In this document: in pieces, positions 28,652-35,881 of the stretch
How the letters are laid out: each line of letters begins with the position of its first letter
Position numbering within the stretch: the first letter of the stretch is position 1
Assembly (NCBI GenBank): GCA_027452005.1
Contig: DAIDHF010000028.1
Location: forward strand, 1-35,881
Length of the DNA: 35,881 nucleotides
Direction: 5' to 3'
DNA from: Acidimicrobiales bacterium
Lineage (GTDB): Bacteria; Actinomycetota; Acidimicrobiia; Acidimicrobiales; JAKAVM01
Notes under the pieces: model-generated
What the model was told of the DNA's origin: nothing
The model's database searches: none
The model's input: only the letters and a program-made list of their open reading frames with translations
Position numbers and translations under genes: made by a program

Positions 28652-29953
28652 CTACAGGTGTTCTACGTTTTCGCCTGAAATTCGATGCCGAGTGTCAAAG
28701 ATAAACTTGGCATTAGTGACCAACTCTTCCAAATCGAAATCTCCGTGGTCAACGAGAAGAATCACGGCATCGGCTTTTTGATACTCGGTCGCACTAGCTT
28801 CTACTCGCTCTACTTCTGATGGGACGTCGTCAAAAGATACATACGGATCCACAGCTTTTACTTGGGCCCCCAAAGTAATAAGCCGATCAGCGACTACTAG
28901 TGCGGGGGACTCCCTTGCATCAGAAGTGTTTGGCTTATACGAAAGCCCTAATAGCAAAATCCGGCACTCCCCGATTTGTTTGCCTGCCTTCTCCAGAGAG
29001 TCGGCTACCCGCCACACGACATGATCTGGCATTCTAGAGTTAATCTCGTTGGCAAGCTCTACAAATCGAAAGCTTCGTCCAAGCCGGCGTTTGATCCTCC
29101 ATGACAAATAGGAGGGATCAATTGGCAGGCAATGACCTCCCACTCCGGGCCCGGGTCTAAATGGCATAAATCCAAATGGCTTAGTCGAAGCAGCCTCTAT
29201 GGCCTCCCATACGTCAACCCCAAGATCTCCAGCTAGAATCGCAAGCTCATTTACAAGAGCCACATTCACGTGGCGAAAGGTATTTTCAAGCAGCTTGGTC
29301 AGTTCGGCCTCTGCGGTACCAGATACGGCAACGGTTGTGGCAACTATGGACTCATAAAACTGTTGGACCTTGCTTAGTGAGGGACCATCGATTCCCGATA
29401 CTACCTTAGGCGTGTTAGATAAGGTCCAGGACTTGTTTCCTGGATCTATTCGCTCTGGGCTGTAACCCAAATAAAAATCTCGTCCAACTTTAAGTCCCGA
29501 GCCACTTTCGAGGATGGGTGCCAAAAGCTCTGTAGTTGTTCCCGGATAAGTTGTGGACTCAAGGACTACCAGGGAACCCTCGCCTAAGTATTCAGAAAGC
29601 ATTGTACCGGCGGATTCGATGTGGGAAAGATCTGGATTTCCGTCTTTTAGAGGTGTCGGGACCGTGATTAGCGCAATGTCAAACTCGGCACACTCACCGG
29701 GATTGCTAGTTGGAATATACTGGCCAGAATCAACTGCAAGTTGCAAGGTAGCGCTAGGTACGTCTTCAATCGGGGACATACCCGAGCTGAGCAACTTTAT
29801 CTTAGACTCGTCTACATCAAAACCAACGACCTTGTATCCAACCAACGCCGCCTGCACTGCTAAGGGTAACCCCACGTATCCTTGGCCGACCACCACTAGC
29901 TTTTTTTGCCGACCTCCGTTGTCAAGGTGACTAGCATTTAGAGCTGAATTCAC
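28652..29953 (-). CDS. Nucleotide-sugar dehydrogenase (UDP-GlcNAc 6-dehydrogenase, WbpA-like)
   Basis: The 433-aa NAD enzyme oxidises the C6 hydroxyl of a UDP-sugar to a carboxylate in two steps. The NAD fold starts VVGQGYVGLPLA (21-32). The active-site nucleophile is C275 in GPGVGGHCLPIDPSYLSW, and the C-terminal UDP-binding domain opens with LLLGLSYKPNTSDARESPA. The GHCLPIDPSYLSW wording and PFGFMPFRPGPG just before it are closest to the WbpA/UDP-GlcNAc group rather than UDP-glucose dehydrogenases. The GTG start is 5 nt after the FAH gene stop. The next gene, an epimerase, starts 109 nt downstream. Confidence 0.9.
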   Translation of the reverse strand: MNSALNASHLDNGGRQKKLVVVGQGYVGLPLAVQAALVGYKVVGFDVDESKIKLLSSGMSPIEDVPSATLQLAVDSGQYIPTSNPGECAEFDIALITVPTPLKDGNPDLSHIESAGTMLSEYLGEGSLVVLESTTYPGTTTELLAPILESGSGLKVGRDFYLGYSPERIDPGNKSWTLSNTPKVVSGIDGPSLSKVQQFYESIVATTVAVSGTAEAELTKLLENTFRHVNVALVNELAILAGDLGVDVWEAIEAASTKPFGFMPFRPGPGVGGHCLPIDPSYLSWRIKRRLGRSFRFVELANEINSRMPDHVVWRVADSLEKAGKQIGECRILLLGLSYKPNTSDARESPALVVADRLITLGAQVKAVDPYVSFDDVPSEVERVEASATEYQKADAVILLVDHGDFDLEELVTNAKFIFDTRHRISGENVEHL

Positions 29954-29958
29954 AGAGG

Positions 29959-30951
29959 TTATTTTCCCATATTTTTACGTGGTCCAACCACTCGATTTGA
30001 GATCTTCCCGAGTGACGAGATTTCAACTTCGACCTTGTCACCAGGCTTCAGCCACTTAGGTGGGTTAAATCCAGTACCTACCCCTGCCGGAGTTCCTGTA
30101 GCAATTATGTCTCCTGGCTCTAGCGTCATCGCACATGAAAGCTCACTGACCATTTCAAGACATCCAAATACCATACTCGAGCACGATTGTTTCTGCCGAA
30201 CCTCAGAATTTACTCGAGTAATTATCTCAAGGCTGGCTGGATCACCAACCTCATCTTGAGTGACAATCCAAGGACCAATTGGTCCATGAGTATCAAATCC
30301 CTTTCCAATTGTGAACTGACTTGACCGACTTTGCCAATCACGAACGCTCACGTCATTTACAACCGTGTAACCAGCAATGACACTTTCAGCTTGAGCTACT
30401 GTAATATTAGAACTACTTTTGCCAATCACTATTGCGAGTTCCCCTTCATAGTCCACTTTATCTGATACCCGAGGCAGTTTTATCGGATCAAAGGGCCCAG
30501 TCACACAGGTGTGGGCCTTGGAAAACCACACAAGATGTTCGGGCAAAGGTGCCCCCATCTCTTGTATGTGGTCACGGTAATTCAGTCCAACAGCCATAAA
30601 TTTTGGGGGCATTACAATTGGTGGCCCAAGTGACACTTGGTTGCTCTCGAAAACCCTACAACGGTCTATGTCAAGGGTAGCTAGCCTTGATGCAATTAGG
30701 TCTAGCTTCCCAAGATTATGGGCCCAGTCATTCGAGAGTTCAAATGGCTGAGACGTCAAATCCACCACTACCAGGTCATTATGGGGCCATTCCAATGTGC
30801 CAAAAGAAGAGAAGGAATTCAAGCTTCGGTCATAGACAATACCAGCCAAGATTCCATCTAGGCGCTCTTGCCTCAAATCAACCCAGTCCACACGATTTAT
30901 ACCCGGAAGAGGCCGAACAGGATCTCGGATCTTAAAACTTACCAGTCTCAC
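29959..30951 (-). CDS. Fumarylacetoacetate hydrolase-family protein
   Basis: The 330-aa protein (from GTG at 30951) has a divergent N-terminal domain that opens MRLVSFKIRD, and the catalytic FAH domain from AVGLNYRDH (120-128). Metal ligands are E169 and E171 (VDYEGELAIVIG) and D200 (VVNDVSVRD). Family members hydrolyse or decarboxylate beta-diketo acids, oxaloacetate or catechol-pathway intermediates; the substrate is unknown. The frame is open a further 15 codons to 30996, but those residues do not fit and a consensus -10 lies inside them. It is the first gene of a four-gene minus-strand group ending in tetR, an unexpected companion for sugar enzymes. Confidence 0.88.
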   Translation of the reverse strand: MRLVSFKIRDPVRPLPGINRVDWVDLRQERLDGILAGIVYDRSLNSFSSFGTLEWPHNDLVVVDLTSQPFELSNDWAHNLGKLDLIASRLATLDIDRCRVFESNQVSLGPPIVMPPKFMAVGLNYRDHIQEMGAPLPEHLVWFSKAHTCVTGPFDPIKLPRVSDKVDYEGELAIVIGKSSSNITVAQAESVIAGYTVVNDVSVRDWQSRSSQFTIGKGFDTHGPIGPWIVTQDEVGDPASLEIITRVNSEVRQKQSCSSMVFGCLEMVSELSCAMTLEPGDIIATGTPAGVGTGFNPPKWLKPGDKVEVEISSLGKISNRVVGPRKNMGK

Positions 30952-30960
30952 TTGTTCGAT

Positions 30961-30966
30961 ATTATA
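30961..30966 (-). promoter_or_regulatory. Consensus -10 box (TATAAT) of the FAH operon
   Basis: Read on the minus strand, TATAAT ends 9 nt before the GTG at 30951, so transcription should begin at or just before the start codon. TTGGGC 19 nt upstream is a poor -35. Confidence 0.55.
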
Positions 30967-31015
30967 CCAGCAGTTGCTCTCATAAGCCCAAGACAAGTCG
31001 CGAGCCTATTTCTGG

Positions 31016-31021
31016 TACTAT
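31016..31021 (+). promoter_or_regulatory. -10 box (TACTAT) of the secreted lipase gene
   Basis: TACTAT ends 6 nt before the GTG start at 31028, leaving no room for a leader. No ribosome binding site is present, so the mRNA is probably leaderless. It is divergent from the FAH promoter 50 nt away. Confidence 0.45.
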
Positions 31022-31027
31022 CGGTAA

Positions 31028-32281
31028 GTGAAATATATAAGTCGTAATGCCCTTTTCAGGACGTTTATACCAACGTTAGCCGTTCTTGTAACAGTACTCT
31101 TAGTAAGTACATCATGTACCGAAAGCTCGGCCAACCAAAGGATTAGTTTGGAAAGCAGAGCTGGCATAGGTGGAACACCTCTGCCGAACTATCCATCAAA
31201 TAAGGATTTTTACAAGGTACCCAGGAATTTATCTGGACCAAAAGGACGCTTGATTCGAGTTCAATTGATTGCTCGATCCTCTCAGTCGACAACGTTAAGA
31301 TTGATGTATATTTCTGAAAACCTCTCCGGACGAGACACTGCTGTAACCGGGCTTATCACCTACCCCAACAGCCAGCCGCCAAAAAAAGGGTGGCCCGTTG
31401 TAGACTGGGACCATGGTACGTCAGGAATAAGCCAGAGCTGCGCTCCCAGCAGATCGGGGGGGTCTGTTCCCAACTTTGGGGTGACCTCTGTGGCCGTAGC
31501 TACTGACTACCTCGGACTCGGGCCAGACGGAGAAATTCACCCCTACCTAAACCGAATTACTGAAGCCAGAGCCACTATAGATATTGTTCTAGCTGCCCGG
31601 AATATCCCAGATGCCCACGCCAGTTCGACCTGGGTGGTCGTAGGAGATTCCCAGGGAGGTCACGCAAGTCTTTCAACCGGTGAATTAGCTAGCAAGTACG
31701 CTTCGCAACTACACCTAGTCGGAACTGTCGCAATAGGTCCTGGATCTGAACTATCTAAAATGTACCCAGGAGATAACCCGATTGTCTATGACACGGTAAC
31801 CGTGTTGGCGCTATTCGGGGCCCAGTCAAGTTATCCGGGTGTAAACCCCAATCAATTCCTCATTCCAGCTGCTCAAGGGGTTGCTAAATTGGTTACTACA
31901 ACATGTGTAACCCAGATTGCCGCCTATCTACTAAACGTCTATGTAAACAATGGTGACAAGATTTTCAGGGTAAATCCTGTAGACACCCCCCAGGGACGAT
32001 CTTGGCTTGCAGCTAACGAGGTCGGTATGGTTCACACAAATAGCCCAATACTTGTGATTGCTGGTGGCCAAGATCCTATCGTTGTTCCAGATCGTGTTTA
32101 CGCCCTAATGCAGAACCTGTGTAAGGTTGGTGACCGGGTGGAGATGACAATGTATCCAAGCGCGAACCACTCAACTGAGATAACTCAAGGAGCTCCGGAA
32201 ATTGCCTCGTGGATCAAGGCCCGCCTGGATGGAACTAGATCGCCCACAAGTTGTCCCTTTCAAGCACCGGTAATTCAATAA
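31028..32281 (+). CDS. Secreted alpha/beta hydrolase (secretory lipase-like)
   Basis: The 417-aa protein has an export signal with a basic start and hydrophobic core (10-27) ending VSTSC; C30 could be lipidated but the lipobox is poor. The alpha/beta hydrolase triad is S208 (GDSQGG), D349 (GGQDPIV) and H381 (SANHST). The oxyanion region is WDHGTSGISQSC, as in the LIP/secretory lipase family (PF03583), which also covers actinobacterial triacylglycerol lipases. Substrate is probably an ester or acylglycerol outside the cell. It stands alone and converges on the ABC permease gene with a 46-nt gap. Confidence 0.88.
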   Translation: MKYISRNALFRTFIPTLAVLVTVLLVSTSCTESSANQRISLESRAGIGGTPLPNYPSNKDFYKVPRNLSGPKGRLIRVQLIARSSQSTTLRLMYISENLSGRDTAVTGLITYPNSQPPKKGWPVVDWDHGTSGISQSCAPSRSGGSVPNFGVTSVAVATDYLGLGPDGEIHPYLNRITEARATIDIVLAARNIPDAHASSTWVVVGDSQGGHASLSTGELASKYASQLHLVGTVAIGPGSELSKMYPGDNPIVYDTVTVLALFGAQSSYPGVNPNQFLIPAAQGVAKLVTTTCVTQIAAYLLNVYVNNGDKIFRVNPVDTPQGRSWLAANEVGMVHTNSPILVIAGGQDPIVVPDRVYALMQNLCKVGDRVEMTMYPSANHSTEITQGAPEIASWIKARLDGTRSPTSCPFQAPVIQ

Positions 32282-32327
32282 GTCACATCTGAGTGCCGAT
32301 CAAGTCCAGCTAGCTTCCGTTGGAGTA

Positions 32328-34928
32328 TTACTCGTCCCTTAGTCCTTCGGCAAAATCCGTTTTCCTTGTCCGAAGTGCGGGTAGGATTGATGCGATTGCT
32401 GCCAGCACTGTAACTAGTACACCATATTTAGCTACAGTAGATGGAACTACCACGAAAGGATCAAAGTAACCTAGGACTAGCGGAGTCACCGAAAATAGGC
32501 TCTTGAGCACAACAACTCCTAGGACTAGGGCTAACGTTGACCCTATTACACTGATCCAGATGGCCTCAAATATAACGACGGAGGCAATCATGGAAGAACT
32601 AAAACCTAGAGCTGCTAACAAGGAAAACTCACTGGACCGTTGTGCAACGCTAAGAATCAAGATCGTGAGAACAGCCAAAAAAGCCAGTCCAATCAATGAG
32701 CGCTGAACTGCCCAAAACGGGGCCAGTTGGCCACTTACTGATATCAACTCGTCTGCTATGGCCCTACGCTCGCTTGTAACGACCAGTAGCTTAGACAGAT
32801 GTGCATGAATAATTTCTCTGGCTAGTTCAGAAGTAGTGATGCCACTTTTAGGATATACGTAAATGTTTGTGGGCAGTTGGGGCCCATAAAGGTGTGTCAT
32901 TACACGCTCAGACACAAATACCGATGACCCATTAAAGTCACCATTCTCCCAGATACCCTGTATCTTGACGAAGGCAGGACCTTTTGGAGTCTCTAGTCGT
33001 ACAAAGCCTCCAACTGATAAATTCTGATTCCTGGCGAGAGCTGTTCCAACTAGGCACTCACCTCGGAGTAACAGAGAAGCTCTTTTGGTTCCCCTGACAA
33101 CTCTAATACCATCAATATGGAGATCGCTTGAAGTCTCAACCCCGATGATTGTCGAAGGACTAAATCCGGTTAGAACTCCAACCTGTGATACTACCCTCCC
33201 AACATCACGGAGACGGGCAAGTGACGCAAGTTCTGGTATGGTAAACCGTTCTTCGCTATCAATAGAGATTGTAGCTGGGCGATTCATAGATAGATAAACC
33301 CAGTTGCTCTCTCTGCGGTTTATCGAACTTGTAATGGAATTCGCGATAGACTGATCATAGCTGGTAACTATAAATGCTACCCCGACACAGGTGGCAATCG
33401 CGGCTGCCATGGTAGCGGTTCGCGCGGGACTATAAGCTAGATTAGACAAGGAAAGCCTAAAAAGCTTGAGCCTTCCGGTCCAGTTGATCCGAGTGAGCAA
33501 CTTTGACACTAGAGTCCCGCACTCACCAACCAGCATAATTGCAAACCCACTTGTAACTACAAACCCACAAATTCCAACAGGAAATTGCCATCTCTCCAGT
33601 GCTCCTCCCAGCGATGCCAAGGTAGACATGACTATCCCAACAAGAGTCGCCAGGAAGTAGATTGCAAGTCGAAAGCGCGACCTATCCTTTGCAAGTCCCA
33701 GGACCCCGCGCTGGGGCAAGAGCTCCTTTGCCAGCGATGTTCTAGCCAGGGAACGAATCGGGCCAAGGGCAGCAACCAAACCAATCATACCGCCGACTAG
33801 AGGAGAGATGACCACCAATTCAGTCGGAATATGTTCAATCACTCCAACCCCGCTAAGAGGAACTACGAACTTGTTTATGGATCCTAAAATTGTACGTCCC
33901 GTAACTTGAGCACCGACTATTCCAATAGCCCCACCTATAACTCCTATTAGAAATGGCTCCAGGGCAAAAATGAGTCCTAGTGATCTTGAAGATCCAAGGG
34001 CATACACGGTTGCTAGCTCCTTCTTGCGCTCGGCAAAACTGAGCACCAAGATGTCACGAACGAGCACTATAGCTACCGTCGCCGCCAGCAACGACAATAA
34101 CGTTAGAACTGGAAGGATTGAATTTATTGCAAGTTGAGCCTGTGCCGGAGGTGTCCCAGGGGACACAACAGAGTATTGAGTGCCAATTACCTTGTTGATT
34201 GCTCGTTCCAGATGGTCAAGGTTTGCGCCGCTAGTCGCCTGTACGTAGATGGAATCAAAATTCCCGCGCCGGTCAAAAGCACGTTGAGCCACCATCATCG
34301 AGAGGGTAATAATTCTCCCCCTATCTAAAGATGACAAGTTGGAAAGGGGCTTTGCGCAGGACACTTTCACAAGCCCATTATCGGTTACCAGTCTTATCTG
34401 GCGATTTTTTCTGGTTGATGTCCCTAGCTGATAAGGAAGGTTGCCTGGGCACGCTCCAATACTGCGGGCAAGTGACGGAGAACTCGTCACAACTATAGAC
34501 TTGAATTGAGCGTTCGATATAGTGCTCGGCCGAGTTGAATATTCTTCTAAACCAGTATGGTCATTGCCAGCTTTCGCGCGAGTCGATATGGCCAGTGCGA
34601 CAACTGGAATTCTTGATTGGCCTACATAAAGATTGGTACTTGCCTGGACAACCTCGAATGTGTTCTTCACCCCTTTTACAGAGTTCACGTCCGCAACAAT
34701 AGATGACTCAACACCTCCACGCTGGATTGGGCCGACAATTTTGAGCTGAACTCCAGGAAATATTTGAGACGAAAAGTGCGTGAAGGAATTAGAGATACTT
34801 TGAGAGGTGACGAGGATTGAAAGAGACAGTGCACTGGCACCAGCTATGGCAATTATAGCAAGGAAACTGCGCAGCTTATGGGTTACCATCCACCGGAAAG
34901 CAAACCACCTAATATATTTCAAGATCAA
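32328..34928 (-). CDS. ABC transporter permease with two FtsX/MacB domains
   Basis: The 866-aa protein has the type VII exporter layout: helix near 18-40, large outer domain (about 45-255), three helices (about 265-390), further helices (about 410-460), then a second repeat with a helix near 490-515, an outer domain to about 730 and three helices to about 850. The ending ALRTRKTDFAEGLRDE is typical of FtsX permeases. Such systems move lipoproteins, peptides or other envelope molecules by mechanotransmission rather than through a channel. The TTG start overlaps the ATPase gene stop (TTGA at 34925-34928), so both are translated as a unit. Confidence 0.9.
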   Translation of the reverse strand: MILKYIRWFAFRWMVTHKLRSFLAIIAIAGASALSLSILVTSQSISNSFTHFSSQIFPGVQLKIVGPIQRGGVESSIVADVNSVKGVKNTFEVVQASTNLYVGQSRIPVVALAISTRAKAGNDHTGLEEYSTRPSTISNAQFKSIVVTSSPSLARSIGACPGNLPYQLGTSTRKNRQIRLVTDNGLVKVSCAKPLSNLSSLDRGRIITLSMMVAQRAFDRRGNFDSIYVQATSGANLDHLERAINKVIGTQYSVVSPGTPPAQAQLAINSILPVLTLLSLLAATVAIVLVRDILVLSFAERKKELATVYALGSSRSLGLIFALEPFLIGVIGGAIGIVGAQVTGRTILGSINKFVVPLSGVGVIEHIPTELVVISPLVGGMIGLVAALGPIRSLARTSLAKELLPQRGVLGLAKDRSRFRLAIYFLATLVGIVMSTLASLGGALERWQFPVGICGFVVTSGFAIMLVGECGTLVSKLLTRINWTGRLKLFRLSLSNLAYSPARTATMAAAIATCVGVAFIVTSYDQSIANSITSSINRRESNWVYLSMNRPATISIDSEERFTIPELASLARLRDVGRVVSQVGVLTGFSPSTIIGVETSSDLHIDGIRVVRGTKRASLLLRGECLVGTALARNQNLSVGGFVRLETPKGPAFVKIQGIWENGDFNGSSVFVSERVMTHLYGPQLPTNIYVYPKSGITTSELAREIIHAHLSKLLVVTSERRAIADELISVSGQLAPFWAVQRSLIGLAFLAVLTILILSVAQRSSEFSLLAALGFSSSMIASVVIFEAIWISVIGSTLALVLGVVVLKSLFSVTPLVLGYFDPFVVVPSTVAKYGVLVTVLAAIASILPALRTRKTDFAEGLRDE

Positions 34929-35614
34929 TGAGCAGATAAGGTACCCTCTTCAATTGTGATCACCCTGTCACAGAGACGTGCAGTCTCGCTATCATGAGTG
35001 ACCAACAATAAAGCTGAGTCATACATTCTTGCGGATCGCATAAGGAGGTCCAAAACAACCTGTCCGCTGTCTTTGTCGAGATTACCAGTAGGTTCATCGG
35101 CCAAGATTAGTCTCGGTTTATTGGCCACGGCACGAGCTACCGCTACCCTCTGCATCTCTCCCCCCGAAAGCTCTCCTGGGAATCGACTGGCGTGACTGGA
35201 CATACCAACAACTTCTAGTAGCTCATTTGTTCGATCCTCTATGTTGTTTGCTCCCTTCATTAGCTGCGGTAATGAAATATTTTCAAATACACTCAATTGA
35301 GGAAGTAAATGAAAAAACTGAAAGACAAATCCAATAGAGTTACGTCTGATCTCCGCACGTTGCTTGGGAGCAAGATTGGAGGTCACTTTTTTTTCGATGT
35401 ACACTTCTCCAGCGGTTGGATAGTCCATTATACCGGCTAGATGAAGTAAAGTAGACTTTCCAGAACCACTCTTACCGACAAGGGATACGATCTCCCCGGC
35501 CATCACGTCGAAATTGATAGATCTAAGTACTGTAACGGTATTTTGCCCCTGACCATAAGTTCTAAACACGGACTCCATATGTAGGATGGATTCTCTTGAT
35601 TCAGGAACGGCCAC
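34925..35614 (-). CDS. ABC transporter ATP-binding protein (LolD/MacB type)
   Basis: The roughly 229-aa ATPase shows Walker A GKSGSGKST, the LolD-type stretch NSIGFVFQFFHLLPQLSVFENI with the Q-loop, signature LSGGEMQR, Walker B LILADEPTGNLD and the H-loop VTHD. It energises the FtsX-type permease encoded immediately downstream. Start is uncertain: the frame is open to a TTG at 35623, but a -10-like TATAAG (35630-35625 on the minus strand) lies 1 nt before it, so the GTG at 35614, 10 nt after that box, would fit a leaderless start. An ATG at 35578 would cut into the domain. Confidence 0.9.
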   Translation of the reverse strand: MAVPESRESILHMESVFRTYGQGQNTVTVLRSINFDVMAGEIVSLVGKSGSGKSTLLHLAGIMDYPTAGEVYIEKKVTSNLAPKQRAEIRRNSIGFVFQFFHLLPQLSVFENISLPQLMKGANNIEDRTNELLEVVGMSSHASRFPGELSGGEMQRVAVARAVANKPRLILADEPTGNLDKDSGQVVLDLLMRSARMYDSALLLVTHDSETARLCDRVITIEEGTLSAH

Positions 35615-35665
35615 AGGACACAATCTTATACCCGAGGAAATATTTCTAGCACAACTAGATGTTTG

Positions 35666-35806
35666 CTACTTTGCTGGATATTCAATCGAGGTAACAATCA
35701 CGAGTCCCATGAGCAAGACAGCCGTGCCAAATTGAACGATACTGGCCAGTACAAAACAGGTCCCGTAAATCCAGTTCTCATGAAAGTGTGAGTCGACTAC
35801 GGTAAG
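35666..35806 (-). pseudogene. 3' remnant of a small membrane protein gene, cut by the repeat
   Basis: On the minus strand, 47 codons from the repeat boundary to a TAG at 35666 encode one long hydrophobic helix (YGTCFVLASIVQFGTAVLLM and onward) and the tail TSIEYPAK. No start codon lies inside this stretch; the frame only opens at an ATG within repeat copy E (35875). This looks like the tail of a gene whose 5' part was replaced by the element. A short functional protein started within the repeat is the alternative. Family not recognised. Confidence 0.4.
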
Positions 35807-35881
35807 GTGACGTCCTCTGATGGCTGAAGCCACCAGCTTCCTGCTGGCCTCTACTAGAGAGCTCTTCTCAGCCATTCCCCT
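35807..35881 (-). mobile_element. Palindromic repeat element, copy E (right end, cut by window edge)
   Basis: These 75 nt, read on the minus strand, equal 15810-15884 of copy C except for one base (A at 35855 complement versus G at 15836). They include AGAGCTCT, the terminal hairpin CTGGTGGC-TTCA-GCCATCAG and the end GACGTCAC at 35807. Flanking DNA differs abruptly after this point in both copies, which defines the right end. The copy continues off the right edge. Confidence 0.8.

Overview
The window looks like chromosomal DNA of a free-living actinobacterium (Actinomycetota) with only moderate G+C. The signs are many GTG and TTG starts, several probable leaderless transcripts, a mycothiol-type DinB/TIGR03086 protein, an actinobacterial-style M1 aminopeptidase and an amtB-glnK pair. 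An Acidimicrobiia-like member would fit, but that is inference. Coding density is high, gene order is mostly housekeeping, and many junctions are 1 or 4 nt overlaps (ATGA, TTGA, TAATG).

Layout. 1-1652 (minus): a PfkB-type sugar or nucleoside kinase followed by a DinB-like gene whose 3' end runs into a palindromic repeat. 1882-4470 (plus): M1 aminopeptidase. 4476-7952 (minus): xseA, xseB (exonuclease VII), then two overlapping secreted-protein genes, a lipoprotein and an IPT/TIG protein. 7977-8651 (plus): TMEM165/GDT1 cation transporter. 8754-12712 (minus): valS and a coupled GT4 glycosyltransferase. 12803-15653 (plus): cysS, nitroreductase and cspA. 15907-16830 (minus): sugar epimerase. 17018-17953 (plus): flippase-like YbhN/LPG-synthase-TM protein. 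17930-22935 (minus): UDP-sulfoquinovose synthase, polyprenyl-phosphate-type GT2 and a large YfhO membrane protein. 23132-24759 (plus): amtB-glnK. 24978-26948 (plus): acyl-CoA dehydrogenase and a conserved unknown protein. 26963-30951 (minus): FAH-family hydrolase, UDP-GlcNAc 6-dehydrogenase-like, GalE-like epimerase and a TetR regulator. 31028-32281 (plus): secreted lipase. 32328-35614 (minus): ABC exporter (FtsX/MacB permease plus LolD-like ATPase).

The most unusual structure is a dispersed family of palindromic elements with the look of IS200/IS605 (TnpB-type) transposon ends or omega-RNA scaffolds but no transposase. There is one apparently full copy at 15677-15884, a 49-nt internally deleted copy at 8654-8702, a fragment near 15041-15060, and two copies cut off by the window edges (1-76 and 35807-35881). 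Both window ends lie inside copies of this repeat, which suggests the window is a contig that broke at repeats.

Two glycan modules stand out. One is sqdB-GT2-YfhO, which could put sulfoquinovose or a related sugar on a polyprenyl carrier and then transfer it outside the cell. The other is the UDP-GlcNAc dehydrogenase plus epimerase pair, which would make a UDP-HexNAc uronic acid. No rRNA, tRNA, CRISPR array or complete transposase gene was seen.
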